Below the pieces are notes generated by a model. That model made no database searches, was not told the origin of the DNA, and was given only the letters and a program-made list of their open reading frames with translations. Position numbers and translations under genes: made by a program. A stretch of 64,000 bases of DNA from Mycobacterium sp. 3519A (GTDB lineage Bacteria; Actinomycetota; Actinomycetes; Mycobacteriales; Mycobacteriaceae), in NCBI RefSeq assembly GCF_900240945.1, contig NZ_OESG01000013.1, positions 806,001 through 870,000 on the forward strand, read 5' to 3'. Below, piece after piece: positions 54,160-62,152 of the stretch. Numbering within the stretch: the first letter of the stretch is position 1; each line of letters begins with the position of its first letter.

Positions 54160-55095
54160 ATGACCGCAAGCACGCGGGTCGACGAGTTCGAGGAGTTGCG
54201 CCCGCACCTGCTGGCCGTCGCGTATCGGCTCACCGGCACGGTCGCCGATGCGGAGGACGTCGTGCAGGACGCCTGGCTGCGGTGGAGCGGCGCGTCGGAG
54301 GCCGTCAATGACCTGCGGGCGTGGCTGACCACCGTGGTGAGCCGGCTGGCGTTGGACCGGTTGCGCTCGGCCGCCAAGCGCCGCGAAACCTATGTCGGCG
54401 AATGGCTGCCGGAACCGGTGGTCACCGGGCTGGAGGGCAACGATCCGCTCGCGGCGGTGGTGGCCGCCGACGATGCGCGGTTCGCGGCGATGGTGGTGCT
54501 CGAGCGGTTGACGCCGGATCAGCGGGTGGCGTTCGTGCTGCACGACGGCTTCGGGGTGCCCTTCACCGAAATCGCGTCGGTGCTCGGCGTCAGCGACGCC
54601 TCGGCCAGGCAACTGGCGTCGCGCGCCCGTCGTGCGGCGGCGTCCGCACCGCCCGCGGTGCCCGACCCGACCCACAACGAAGTCGCAGGCTCACTGATGG
54701 CGGCGCTCGCCTCGGGCGACATGGAAGCCGTTGTCCGCCTGCTGCATCCGGAGGTGACGTACACCGGCGATGCGAACGGCAGGGCGCCCACCGCCGCGCG
54801 GGTCATCGCCGGACCCGACAAGGTGGCCAGGTTCCTGTTCGGGCTGGCCCGCCGCTACGGACCGAACTGGCTGGCGGGCGCGCAGCTGGCGCTGGTCAAC
54901 GGCCAGGTCGGGTCCTACACCGAAGGCGCTCCGGCCCGCGAGGGTTATCCGGCGCTGACGCCCAGGGTCACGGCTATGACGGTGCGCGACGGAAAGGTCT
55001 GCGCCATCTGGGATATCGCCAACCCGGACAAGTTCACCGGCTCGCCGCTGCGTCCTGATCAGCCCACGGAACCCGGCACGCGTCCCCCGAGTTGA
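54160..55095 (+). CDS. ECF41-type sigma factor (SigJ-like) with C-terminal SnoaL-like domain
   Basis: A 311-residue sigma factor. Region sigma2 is FEELRPHLLAVAYRLTGTVADAEDVVQDAWLRW, followed by a WLPEP motif (EWLPEPVVTG) that is diagnostic for ECF41 (SigJ-like). Sigma4 is LERLTPDQRVAFVLHDGFGVPFTEIASVLGVSDASARQLASRARR. The C-terminal domain is NTF2-like (SLMAALASGDMEAVVRLLHPEVTYTGD) and ends DGKVCAIWDIANPDKFTG, close to the conserved NPDKL. This domain modulates activity in place of an anti-sigma factor. A carboxymuconolactone decarboxylase-like gene overlaps it and carries the matching promoter. A TAGACT box 6 bases before the ATG suggests a leaderless mRNA. Confidence 0.92.
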   Translation: MTASTRVDEFEELRPHLLAVAYRLTGTVADAEDVVQDAWLRWSGASEAVNDLRAWLTTVVSRLALDRLRSAAKRRETYVGEWLPEPVVTGLEGNDPLAAVVAADDARFAAMVVLERLTPDQRVAFVLHDGFGVPFTEIASVLGVSDASARQLASRARRAAASAPPAVPDPTHNEVAGSLMAALASGDMEAVVRLLHPEVTYTGDANGRAPTAARVIAGPDKVARFLFGLARRYGPNWLAGAQLALVNGQVGSYTEGAPAREGYPALTPRVTAMTVRDGKVCAIWDIANPDKFTGSPLRPDQPTEPGTRPPS

Positions 55096-55633
55096 AGCCC
55101 TGCTCGGTGATGCCAAGCGCTGAGTACATGCGGGCCCGCATGTTCTCCACGCCGATCTGGTAGGTCAGCTCGATGACGCCGTCATCGCCGAAACGCCGCC
55201 GAAGATCGTCGACCTGCTCGTCGGTGATGGTGTGTGGATCGGTCGTCATCGCGTTGGCGTAGGCGATCGCGGCGCGCTCGTCGTCGGTGAAACGCGGTGA
55301 CGTCGCGTAGTTGTCGATGTCCTTCAGGCGGTCGACGTCGAGGCCGTCGAGCCGCTGCAGCATCGACCCGAAGTCGACACACCACGAGCAGCCGACGGTG
55401 CGGGCGGTCCAGAACACCGCCAACTCCCGGACACTGGCGGGCAGCTTCTTCGACCCGGACTGCAGCAGCGTCTCGTGCACGGCGTTGGCCACCAGCAGGC
55501 GGGGGTGATGCGCCGCGACGGTGAACGGTTCTGGCACCTCGCCGAAGCGGCGCCTGGCGAACCGGTACATGACGCGGGTCAGCAGGCCGGCCTGCTTGGG
55601 CGCGACGGGAGCGATGCGGGTTTTCTGTGTCAT
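55034..55633 (-). CDS. Carboxymuconolactone decarboxylase/AhpD-like protein, likely ECF41 target
   Basis: A 199-residue protein of the CMD/AhpD superfamily. The redox-like motif CSWCVDFG (CxxC...) follows LAVFWTARTVG, and the C-terminal helices contain ERAAIAYANAMT and GVIELTYQIGVENMRARMY. ATG 55633 is chosen over the upstream start at 55669 because an ECF41 promoter lies between them and its start site falls at or beside this ATG. The 3' end overlaps the sigma factor gene by 62 bases on the opposite strand. ECF41 sigma factors are regularly linked to such genes. Substrate unknown. Confidence 0.9.
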   Translation of the reverse strand: MTQKTRIAPVAPKQAGLLTRVMYRFARRRFGEVPEPFTVAAHHPRLLVANAVHETLLQSGSKKLPASVRELAVFWTARTVGCSWCVDFGSMLQRLDGLDVDRLKDIDNYATSPRFTDDERAAIAYANAMTTDPHTITDEQVDDLRRRFGDDGVIELTYQIGVENMRARMYSALGITEQGFNSGDACRVPWADQDAAASR

Positions 55634-55641
55634 ACCCGTTA

Positions 55642-55668
55642 GACGAGATAGCGCCGCGATATGTGACA
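55642..55668 (-). promoter_or_regulatory. ECF41-type promoter
   Basis: In the leftward direction TGTCACA (55662-55668) is followed by exactly 16 bases and CGTC (55642-55645), the published ECF41 target pattern as I recall it (TGTCACA-N16-CGTC). The CGTC box is 8 bases before the ATG at 55633, so the transcript is probably leaderless. The cognate sigma factor gene lies directly downstream in the opposite orientation. Confidence 0.85.
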
Positions 55669-55806
55669 TCGCTGGTAACGACTCTGCCCGGCCGCCGATA
55701 ATTCAGATGAGTGAGATCAAGTCTGGCCAGGCATCGGACTTGGGCGGACACGCTGGGAGTTGACCTCCTCTTTTCCTGATGGTGTCAAGGAGACGAGGAG
55801 TGGTGG

Positions 55807-56091
55807 ATGAACATCAAGCAGGTGGTGGCGCAGGGCTCGATCGCGGCTGTGCTTGCGGTGGGCGCGATCGGGGCGGCCCCCGCAGCGGGCGCGGACCCCG
55901 ACTGGGACTGGCATCCTCGCGACGAGTGGGTGTGGAACAACTGGAACGGCAACGACTGGAACCAGTGGTGGCGGGTCAACAAGTGGCGCAACGACGACCG
56001 CCCGCCCTGGGGCTGGGGCGGGCCGCCTGCCGTGTACTGGCGCGGCGGGATACCGCACGACCTGGACTACTGTGTAGCGATTTGGGTGTGA
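55807..56091 (+). CDS. Tryptophan-rich small secreted protein
   Basis: A 94-residue protein with a signal peptide (MNIKQVVAQGSIAAVLAVGAIGAAPAAGA, cleaved before DPDWDW). The mature 65 residues contain 13 Trp and many Asn, Asp and Arg, with a single Cys near the end. No domain is recognised. The ATG at 55807 has GGAGTGGTGG upstream, which is a weak site. The last residues (VAIWV) are encoded by the left arm of a large hairpin that also ends sdhB, so the C-terminus may not be original. Similar tiny Trp-rich exported proteins are common hypothetical proteins in mycobacteria. Confidence 0.8.
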   Translation: MNIKQVVAQGSIAAVLAVGAIGAAPAAGADPDWDWHPRDEWVWNNWNGNDWNQWWRVNKWRNDDRPPWGWGGPPAVYWRGGIPHDLDYCVAIWV

Positions 56092-56131
56092 CGAGTCGCG
56101 GACAGCGCGACCGTACACACCGAAATCGCTA
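56075..56131. terminator. Triple-stem hairpin overlapping two converging gene ends
   Basis: Three successive perfect stems share one axis: TAGCGATTT/AAATCGCTA (56075-56083 and 56123-56131), GGTGTG/CACACC, and TCGCG/CGCGA. The stems are separated by internal loops of 1 and 5 bases per strand and capped by a 5-base loop. The 57-bp element overlaps the 3' ends of the Trp-rich secreted gene and of sdhB, and includes both stop codons. It can stop transcription from both sides. Confidence 0.75.
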
Positions 56132-56905
56132 ACGCGCGAACATCAGTGCGCGCTTGACCTCCTGGATGGCCTGCGTCACCTGGATGCCGCGCGGGCAGGA
56201 CTCCGTGCAGTTGAACGTCGTGCGGCAGCGCCACACGCCGTCCACCTCGTTGAGGATGTCCAGTCGCTCGGCGGCGCCCTCGTCGCGGCTGTCGAAGATG
56301 AACCGGTGCGCGTTGACTATCGCGGCCGGCCCGAAATACGAACCCTCGCTCCAGTACACCGGGCAGCTGGTGGTGCAGCACGCGCACAGGATGCACTTGG
56401 TGGTGTCGTCGTAGCGCATCCGGTCGGTCTGGCTCTGAATGCGTTCGCGGGTGGGCGGATTGCCGCTGGTGATCAGGAACGGTTTGACGGCGCGGTAGGC
56501 GTCGAAGAACGGCTCCATGTTGACCACGAGGTCCTTCTCGACGGGCAGCCCACGAATCGGCTCGATCGTGATGGTGAGCTGCTTGCCGGGCTTCTTCGGC
56601 AGCATGTCGCGCATCAGCACCTTGCACGCCAACCGGTTCACGCCGTTGATCCGCATCGCGTCGGACCCGCACACGCCGTGGGCGCACGACCGCCGGAACG
56701 TCAGCGTGCCGTCCAGATACCACTTCACGTAGTGCAGCAGGTTGAGCAACCGGTCGGTGGGCAGGCACGGGACGCGGAAGCTCTGCCAACCGGCGGCGTC
56801 GGGGTCCTCCGGGTTGAAGCGGGCGATCTTCAGCGTGATCATCACCGCACCCTCGGGCACCGGCGGTGCGGCGCCCTCCGTGGTGTCGACAGCTGGTGCG
56901 CTCAT
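56129..56905 (-). CDS. sdhB: Succinate dehydrogenase iron-sulphur subunit
   Basis: A 258-residue SdhB. The 2Fe-2S ligands are in SCAHGVCGSDAMRINGVNRLAC at about residues 74-95. The 4Fe-4S and 3Fe-4S clusters are held by CILCACCTTSCPV and NCTESCPRGIQV. It passes electrons from the FAD of SdhA to menaquinone at the SdhCD heme subunits. The ATG at 56905 lies just after the sdhA stop. It is the last gene of the sdhCDAB operon, and its own stop is inside a triple-stem hairpin. Confidence 0.97.
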   Translation of the reverse strand: MSAPAVDTTEGAAPPVPEGAVMITLKIARFNPEDPDAAGWQSFRVPCLPTDRLLNLLHYVKWYLDGTLTFRRSCAHGVCGSDAMRINGVNRLACKVLMRDMLPKKPGKQLTITIEPIRGLPVEKDLVVNMEPFFDAYRAVKPFLITSGNPPTRERIQSQTDRMRYDDTTKCILCACCTTSCPVYWSEGSYFGPAAIVNAHRFIFDSRDEGAAERLDILNEVDGVWRCRTTFNCTESCPRGIQVTQAIQEVKRALMFAR

Positions 56906-56906
56906 A

Positions 56907-58661
56907 TCAGTACTTCCGTTCCATCGGCTCGTACCGCGTCATCACCACCGGCTTGTAGTCCAGCCGGATGTCGGACAGCAGCTCGCTGCCCTCCTTGTAG
57001 GCCATGGTGTGCCGCATGTAGTTGGTGTCGTCGCGGTTCGGGTAGTCCTCGCGGGCGTGTCCGCCGCGAGATTCCTTGCGGTTCAACGCGCCGACGACCG
57101 TCACCTCGGCGAGCTCGAGCAGGAAGCCCAGCTCGATCGCCTCGAGTAGGTCGCTGTTGTAACGCTTGCCCTTGTCGTGCACCGTGATTCGGGCATATCG
57201 CTCCTTGAGCGCGTGAATGTCCGTCAACGCCTGCTTCAACGTCTCCTCGGTGCGGAACACTGCGGCGTTGTTGTCCATCGACTGCTGCAGGGCGGTGCGG
57301 ATGTCGGCGACGCGCTCGTTGCCGTGCTCGCTCAAGATGTCGCCCACCCAGCTGACCACCATGCCCGCCGGATCCGACGGCAGGTCGACGTGGTCATGGC
57401 CCAGCGCGTAATTCGACGCCGCGATGCCTGCCCGGCGGCCGAACACGTTGATGTCCAACAGTGAATTCGTGCCCAGCCGGTTGGCGCCGTGCACTGAGAC
57501 GCAGGCGCATTCGCCCGCCGCGTACAGACCGGGCAGCGGTGTGGTGTTGTCGCGCAACACCTGTCCGCTCACCGTCGTCGGGATGCCGCCCATCACGTAG
57601 TGACACGTGGGGTACACCGGCACCAGTTCCTTGACCGGGTCGACGCCAAGGTAGGTGCGGGCGAACTCGGTGATGTCGGGCAGTTTGGTGTTGAGTACGT
57701 CCTCGCCGAGATGGCGGACGTCGATGTAGACGTAATCCTTGTGCGGGCCTGCGCCGCGGCCCTCGAGCACCTCGCGCACCATCGAGCGGGCGACGATGTC
57801 GCGTGGCGCCAGGTCTTTGATGGTCGGGGCGTAGCGTTCCATGAACCGCTCGCCCTCGGAGTTGAGCAGGATGCCGCCCTCGCCGCGCACCGCCTCGGAG
57901 ATCAGAATGCCAAGGCCCGCAAGGCCTGTCGGATGGAACTGGTGAAATTCCATGTCCTCCAACGGAAGTCCTTTGCGGAACACGATGCCGAGGCCGTCGC
58001 CGGTCAGCGTGTGCGCGTTGGAGGTGGTCTTGTACATCCGGCCCGATCCGCCGGTGGCGAGCACGATCGCCTTGGCGTGGAAGACGTGGATGTCGCCCGT
58101 TGCCAGTTCGTAGGCGATGACGCCGGTGGCGACGGGGCCCGCGGCGGTCTCCGTGAGCGCCAGGTCCAGTGCGTAGAACTCGTTGAAGAACTGGACGTCG
58201 TGCTTGACGCAGTTTTGGTACAGCGTCTGCAGGATCATGTGGCCGGTGCGGTCGGCGGCGTAACAGGCCCGCCGCACGGGCGCCTTGCCGTGGTCGCGGG
58301 TGTGCCCGCCGAACCGGCGCTGGTCGATGCGGCCCTCAGGGGTGCGGTTGAACGGCATCCCCATCTTCTCGAGGTCGAGCACCGCGTCGATGGCTTCCTT
58401 GCACATGATCTCGACCGCGTCCTGGTCGGCGAGGTAGTCGCCGCCCTTGACGGTGTCGAAGGTGTGCCACTCCCAGTTGTCCTCTTCGACGTTGGCCAGC
58501 GCGGCACACATCCCGCCCTGCGCCGCGCCGGTATGCGAACGCGTCGGGTACAGCTTGGTCAGCACCGCGGTGCGCACGCGCGGACCCGCCTCGACGGCCG
58601 CGCGCATACCCGCGCCGCCTGCGCCGACGATGACGACGTCGTAGCGATGTTCAATCAGCAT
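56907..58661 (-). CDS. sdhA: Succinate dehydrogenase flavoprotein subunit
   Basis: A 584-residue SdhA. The FAD site is RYDVVIVGAGGAGMRAAVEAG near residues 6-26, with the flavin-linked His in RSHTGAAQGGM (His43). The substrate capping and catalytic region includes GMPFNRTPEGRIDQRRFGGHTRD and HQFHPTGLAGLGILISEAVRGEGGILLN. The C-terminus RYEPMERKY is normal. It oxidises succinate to fumarate in the TCA cycle and respiration. It is third in the operon. Confidence 0.98.
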   Translation of the reverse strand: MLIEHRYDVVIVGAGGAGMRAAVEAGPRVRTAVLTKLYPTRSHTGAAQGGMCAALANVEEDNWEWHTFDTVKGGDYLADQDAVEIMCKEAIDAVLDLEKMGMPFNRTPEGRIDQRRFGGHTRDHGKAPVRRACYAADRTGHMILQTLYQNCVKHDVQFFNEFYALDLALTETAAGPVATGVIAYELATGDIHVFHAKAIVLATGGSGRMYKTTSNAHTLTGDGLGIVFRKGLPLEDMEFHQFHPTGLAGLGILISEAVRGEGGILLNSEGERFMERYAPTIKDLAPRDIVARSMVREVLEGRGAGPHKDYVYIDVRHLGEDVLNTKLPDITEFARTYLGVDPVKELVPVYPTCHYVMGGIPTTVSGQVLRDNTTPLPGLYAAGECACVSVHGANRLGTNSLLDINVFGRRAGIAASNYALGHDHVDLPSDPAGMVVSWVGDILSEHGNERVADIRTALQQSMDNNAAVFRTEETLKQALTDIHALKERYARITVHDKGKRYNSDLLEAIELGFLLELAEVTVVGALNRKESRGGHAREDYPNRDDTNYMRHTMAYKEGSELLSDIRLDYKPVVMTRYEPMERKY

Positions 58662-58675
58662 TGATCAGCTCCCCG

Positions 58676-59158
58676 TCACGAGATGTTCGCGTCGAAGGTC
58701 ACCAGCACATAGGTGCCCAGCACCAACGTGAAACCTGTCACCAGCAACAACAGCGAATTCAGATAGAACTTGGTGATGTTCTTGCGGGCGTAGTCGCCGA
58801 TGATGGTGCGCATCCCGTTGGCGCCGTGCACCATCGCGAGCCACAGCAGCGCCATGTCCCAGATCTGCCAGAACGGCGACGCCCAGCGCTGCGCCACGTA
58901 ATTGAAGTCGATGCGGTACACGCCGCCGTCCCAGACGAGCCCGATGAACAGGTGGCCCAGCGCGAGCACCACCAGCGCGACGCCGGAGAACCGCATGAAC
59001 AGCCACGCGTACTTCTCGAAGTACGGGATGCCCCGCGGGCGACGCGGCGCGCGTGGGTGGTCGAGGCTGGCCGGCCGGTCGTGCTCTTTCTCCTGAACGG
59101 GAGCCAGGCGGCCCTCGCGGTGGTGAGGGGTCCAGGTCGTCCCCGATGTGTCGGTCAT
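58676..59158 (-). CDS. sdhD: Succinate dehydrogenase membrane anchor subunit
   Basis: A 160-residue anchor. The N-terminus is hydrophilic (MTDTSGTTWTPHHREGRLAP). Three membrane helices follow: FMRFSGVALVVLALGHLFIGLVW, ALLWLAMVHGANGMRTIIGDY, and FYLNSLLLLVTGFTLVLGTYVLVTF. His in LALGHLFIG is the likely haem ligand. It binds haem b and quinone with SdhC. The start ATG overlaps the sdhC TGA. The stop is 14 bases upstream of sdhA. Confidence 0.94.
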   Translation of the reverse strand: MTDTSGTTWTPHHREGRLAPVQEKEHDRPASLDHPRAPRRPRGIPYFEKYAWLFMRFSGVALVVLALGHLFIGLVWDGGVYRIDFNYVAQRWASPFWQIWDMALLWLAMVHGANGMRTIIGDYARKNITKFYLNSLLLLVTGFTLVLGTYVLVTFDANIS

Positions 59159-59583
59159 AGGAATCGCTCCGCCATGTGCATGCCGATGACGCCGAGCGTC
59201 GGGATCATCACGGCGAGCCACACGCCCGCCACGATCCACAACATCAGCTTTTGATAACGCGGTCCGTGCTGCCAGAAGTCGATGAGGATGACGCGGATTC
59301 CGTTGAGGGCGTGGTAAAGCACCGCCGCCACGAGGCCGATCTCCATCAGACCGACGATCGGAGTCTTGTAGGTGTTGATGACCTCGTTGTAGGACTCGGG
59401 GCTGACCCGCACCAGCGCTGTGTCCAGCACGTGCACCAGCAGGAAGAAGAAGATGGTGGCCCCGGTGATGCGGTGCAGCACCCAGGACCACATGCCCGGA
59501 TCACCGCGGTACAGGGATCGTCTGCGCGACGGATGGGGAACCGGCGCAGGCACCGCCGGTGTCGCGGGTGTCGCAGTACTCAT
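59155..59583 (-). CDS. sdhC: Succinate dehydrogenase cytochrome b556 subunit
   Basis: A 142-residue SdhC. It begins with a Pro/Ala-rich segment, then SRRRSLYRGDPGMWSWVLHRITGATIFFFLLVHVLDTALVRVS, which contains the cytochrome b signature (HRITG and the haem His in LVHV). Two more helices follow (VGLMEIGLVAAVLYHALNGIRVIL, LMLWIVAGVWLAVMIPTLGVIGM). It is first in the operon sdhCDAB, with its promoter in the 243-bp gap shared with cdd. Confidence 0.94.
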   Translation of the reverse strand: MSTATPATPAVPAPVPHPSRRRSLYRGDPGMWSWVLHRITGATIFFFLLVHVLDTALVRVSPESYNEVINTYKTPIVGLMEIGLVAAVLYHALNGIRVILIDFWQHGPRYQKLMLWIVAGVWLAVMIPTLGVIGMHMAERFL

Positions 59584-59826
59584 CTGGCCTCCAACGCCAT
59601 CGGTGGACGCTTGGGCTCGGAGCCGTACCGGCGGCGACGTCCGGCTCGGCTGAAAAGAACCTGCCCAAACCTCGGGGCGACTCTAAACCCACTTCTACAG
59701 CTAAACGAACTACGGTTTAGCCGTCTACATGGTCAAAAACGCGAAAGTTAGGGTTACCTATTCCGGACGGCGGTCGGCGGGCCACATTTTCGGAATGCAT
59801 TCAGAATCGACCCCTGCGAGGTTGCG
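59584..59826. other. Divergent promoter region between sdhC and cdd
   Basis: These 243 bases hold no gene. They contain a perfect dyad, CTAAAC-N8-GTTTAG (59701-59720), and an IdeR-box-like stretch at 59743-59761 whose core GTTAGGGTTACCTA matches 12 of 14 core positions of the IdeR consensus (13 of 19 overall by my count). Both lie between the operon starts, so either could control sdhCDAB or cdd. Confidence 0.5.
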
Positions 59827-60252
59827 ATGACATCCGAGATCGACTGGAAAATGTTGCGGCACAAGGCAACTGAAGCCTCAGCTCACGCCTACGCGCCGTA
59901 TTCCGGGTTCGCGGTCGGTGCGGCCGCGCTGGTCGACGACCACCGATTGGTGGCGGGCTGCAATGTGGAAAATGTCTCATATGGCCTAGGTCTCTGTGCC
60001 GAGTGCGCTGTGGTTTGCGCGCTGCATTCCAGCGGCGGCGGACGGCTGATCGCGCTGTCATGTGTGGACGCGACCGGCGAGGTGCTGATGCCCTGCGGGC
60101 GCTGCCGGCAGGTGCTTCTCGAGCACGGCGGAGCCGAACTGCTGATCGATCATCCGCTCGGTCCTCGGCCGCTGAGCGTGCTGCTTCCCGACGCGTTCGG
60201 CCCGCAGGACCTGGCCCGCGTCAACGAGCCCGCACACGAAGAAACACCGTGA
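59827..60252 (+). CDS. cdd: Cytidine deaminase
   Basis: A 141-residue tetrameric zinc cytidine deaminase. Substrate and zinc residues are in YAPYSGFAVGAAALVDD, CNVENVSYGLGLCAECAVV (catalytic CAE), and VLMPCGRCRQVLLEHGG (the PCGxC zinc pair). It converts cytidine and deoxycytidine to uridine forms for pyrimidine salvage. The ATG at 59827 has TGCGAGGT upstream. deoA and add follow, after a small membrane protein gene. Confidence 0.96.
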   Translation: MTSEIDWKMLRHKATEASAHAYAPYSGFAVGAAALVDDHRLVAGCNVENVSYGLGLCAECAVVCALHSSGGGRLIALSCVDATGEVLMPCGRCRQVLLEHGGAELLIDHPLGPRPLSVLLPDAFGPQDLARVNEPAHEETP

Positions 60253-60333
60253 CCGGCTTCATATTTAGCCCGTTTGAGGCGGCCACACCCGGGTAGTCCT
60301 GTGCCGTCACTCATGCGCATAAGGAGGCGACAC

Positions 60334-60819
60334 ATGGAGAGTCGGGTCAAGGCGTTGGGGCACGCGATTCATCCCATGCTCATACCGTTCCCGCTCGGCC
60401 TGCTGGCCACGGCGGTGGTGTTCGACATCGTGTATCTGGTGACCGACCGGCCCGGATTCGCGGTCGCGTCGGGCTACATGATCGGAGCGGGGATCATCGG
60501 CGGATTGTTGGCGGCGCCGTTCGGCTGGATCGACTGGTTCAAGATCCCGGCGGGCACCAGGGCCAAGAGCATCGGGCTGGTGCACGGCCTTGGCAACGTC
60601 GTGGTGGTGGTGTTGTTCGCGGTGAGTTGGCTGCTGCGGGTCAGCAACGGCTGGGATCCCACGGCGTGGGCGCTGGCGTGCAGCTTCGTGGCAGTGGTGC
60701 TGGCCGTCGCGACCGCGTGGATGGGCGGCGAACTGGTCGAGCGTCTTGGCGTCGGTGTCGACGAGGGTGCGGCCATCGACGCGCCGAGCTCGCTGAGCCA
60801 CCGGCACGTGACCGCGTAG
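60334..60819 (+). CDS. DUF2231 membrane protein
   Basis: A 161-residue protein with four membrane helices: HPMLIPFPLGLLATAVVFDIVYLVT, GYMIGAGIIGGLLAAPFGWIDWF, GLVHGLGNVVVVVLFAVSWLLR and WALACSFVAVVLAVATAWMGGELV. The HPM(L/I)IPFP and GWIDW segments are the DUF2231 hallmark. A C-terminal tail contains LSHRHVTA. Function unknown; the family is often near redox or metal genes. The ATG at 60334 has AAGGAGG, a strong site. In M. tuberculosis, from memory, cdd and deoA are adjacent, so this gene is an insertion in that order. Confidence 0.9.
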   Translation: MESRVKALGHAIHPMLIPFPLGLLATAVVFDIVYLVTDRPGFAVASGYMIGAGIIGGLLAAPFGWIDWFKIPAGTRAKSIGLVHGLGNVVVVVLFAVSWLLRVSNGWDPTAWALACSFVAVVLAVATAWMGGELVERLGVGVDEGAAIDAPSSLSHRHVTA

Positions 60820-60856
60820 CCGAATTCCGTTGCCCGTCACCGGTAACGTAGCGCCG

Positions 60857-62152
60857 GTGACGGCGTTTGATGCTCCGACCGTCATCCGGACCAAGCGCGA
60901 CGGCGGTGTGCTCTCGGATGATGCGATCGACTGGGTGATCGACGGCTACACCAACGGCCGGGTGGCCGACGAGCAGATGTCGGCGTTGTTGATGGCGATC
61001 TACCTGCGCGGCATGACGGGTGCCGAAATCGCCCGCTGGACCGCCGCGATGGTGAACTCCGGTGTGCGGTTGGATTTTACGGATCTGCGACGGGACGGCA
61101 AGCCGCTGGCGCTGGTGGACAAACATTCGACGGGCGGGGTCGGCGACAAGATCACCATCCCGTTGGTGCCGGTCGTGATGGCGTGCGGGGGAGCCGTGCC
61201 GCAGGCGGCCGGACGCGGCCTCGGGCACACCGGCGGCACCCTCGACAAGCTGGAGTCCATCGCGGGTTTCACCGCGGAAATCTCCAAAGCCCAGATTCGC
61301 CAACAACTTTGCGATCTGGGCGCGGCCATCTTCGCCGCCGGTGAGCTGGCGCCCGCCGACCGCAAGATCTATGCGCTGCGCGACGTCACCGGCACCACCG
61401 AATCGCTGCCGCTGATCGCGAGTTCGGTGATGAGCAAGAAGATCGCGGAGGGGACTCGCGCGCTCGTGCTCGACAGCAAGGTCGGCAGCGGCGCGTTCCT
61501 GTCCACCGAGGCCGAGTCCCGCGAACTGGCCCGCACGATGGTGGAACTGGGCACCGCGGAGGGCCTGGTGACCCGTGCGCTGCTGACGGACATGGAGACG
61601 CCACTGGGCCGCACGGTCGGCAACGCCGTCGAGGTCGAGGAATCGCTGGAAGTGCTCGCAGGCGGGGGACCCGCCGACGTGGTGGAGCTGACGCTGGCGC
61701 TGGCCACCGAGATGCTGGACGCGGCGGGCCTGGACGGCGTCGACCCCGCGCAGACGCTGAAGGACGGGTCGGCAATGGACCGGTTCCGTCAGCTCGTCGC
61801 CGCGCAGGGCGGAGATTTGTCCCGACCGCTGCCGATCGGTGCGCATTCCGAGACCATCACCGCGCCGCGCGATGGCACGATGGGACTCATCGACGCGATG
61901 GCGGTGGGTCTTGCGGTGTGGCGGCTCGGGGCGGGCCGCTCCGTGCAGGGCGAGCGGGTCCAGTTCGGCGCGGGGCTGCGCATCCACCGGCGGCCAGGGG
62001 AGCCCGTCGCCGCAGGTGAAGCCGTGTTCACCCTGTACACCGACACACCGGAGCGGTTCGAGGGAGCGATGTCGGAACTCGACGGCGCGTGGAACGTCGG
62101 CGACGACGCGCCGCCGGACCGGCCGCTGATCATCGATCGGATCGTCGGATGA
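60857..62152 (+). CDS. deoA: Thymidine phosphorylase
   Basis: A 431-residue pyrimidine-nucleoside phosphorylase. The GTG at 60857 is used because [21 protein letters not shown] matches the family start. Motifs are [76 protein letters not shown], and [11 protein letters not shown]. It cleaves thymidine to thymine and deoxyribose-1-phosphate. TAACGT (60844-60849) is 7 bases before the GTG, so the message is probably leaderless. The end overlaps add by 4 bases. Confidence 0.96.
   Translation: MTAFDAPTVIRTKRDGGVLSDDAIDWVIDGYTNGRVADEQMSALLMAIYLRGMTGAEIARWTAAMVNSGVRLDFTDLRRDGKPLALVDKHSTGGVGDKITIPLVPVVMACGGAVPQAAGRGLGHTGGTLDKLESIAGFTAEISKAQIRQQLCDLGAAIFAAGELAPADRKIYALRDVTGTTESLPLIASSVMSKKIAEGTRALVLDSKVGSGAFLSTEAESRELARTMVELGTAEGLVTRALLTDMETPLGRTVGNAVEVEESLEVLAGGGPADVVELTLALATEMLDAAGLDGVDPAQTLKDGSAMDRFRQLVAAQGGDLSRPLPIGAHSETITAPRDGTMGLIDAMAVGLAVWRLGAGRSVQGERVQFGAGLRIHRRPGEPVAAGEAVFTLYTDTPERFEGAMSELDGAWNVGDDAPPDRPLIIDRIVG

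Noticed and set aside
55707..55763. An 18-codon frame (MSEIKSGQASDLGGHAGS) before the Trp-rich secreted gene
   Set aside because: It has no ribosome site, no overlap with the next gene and no known relatives; too weak to annotate.
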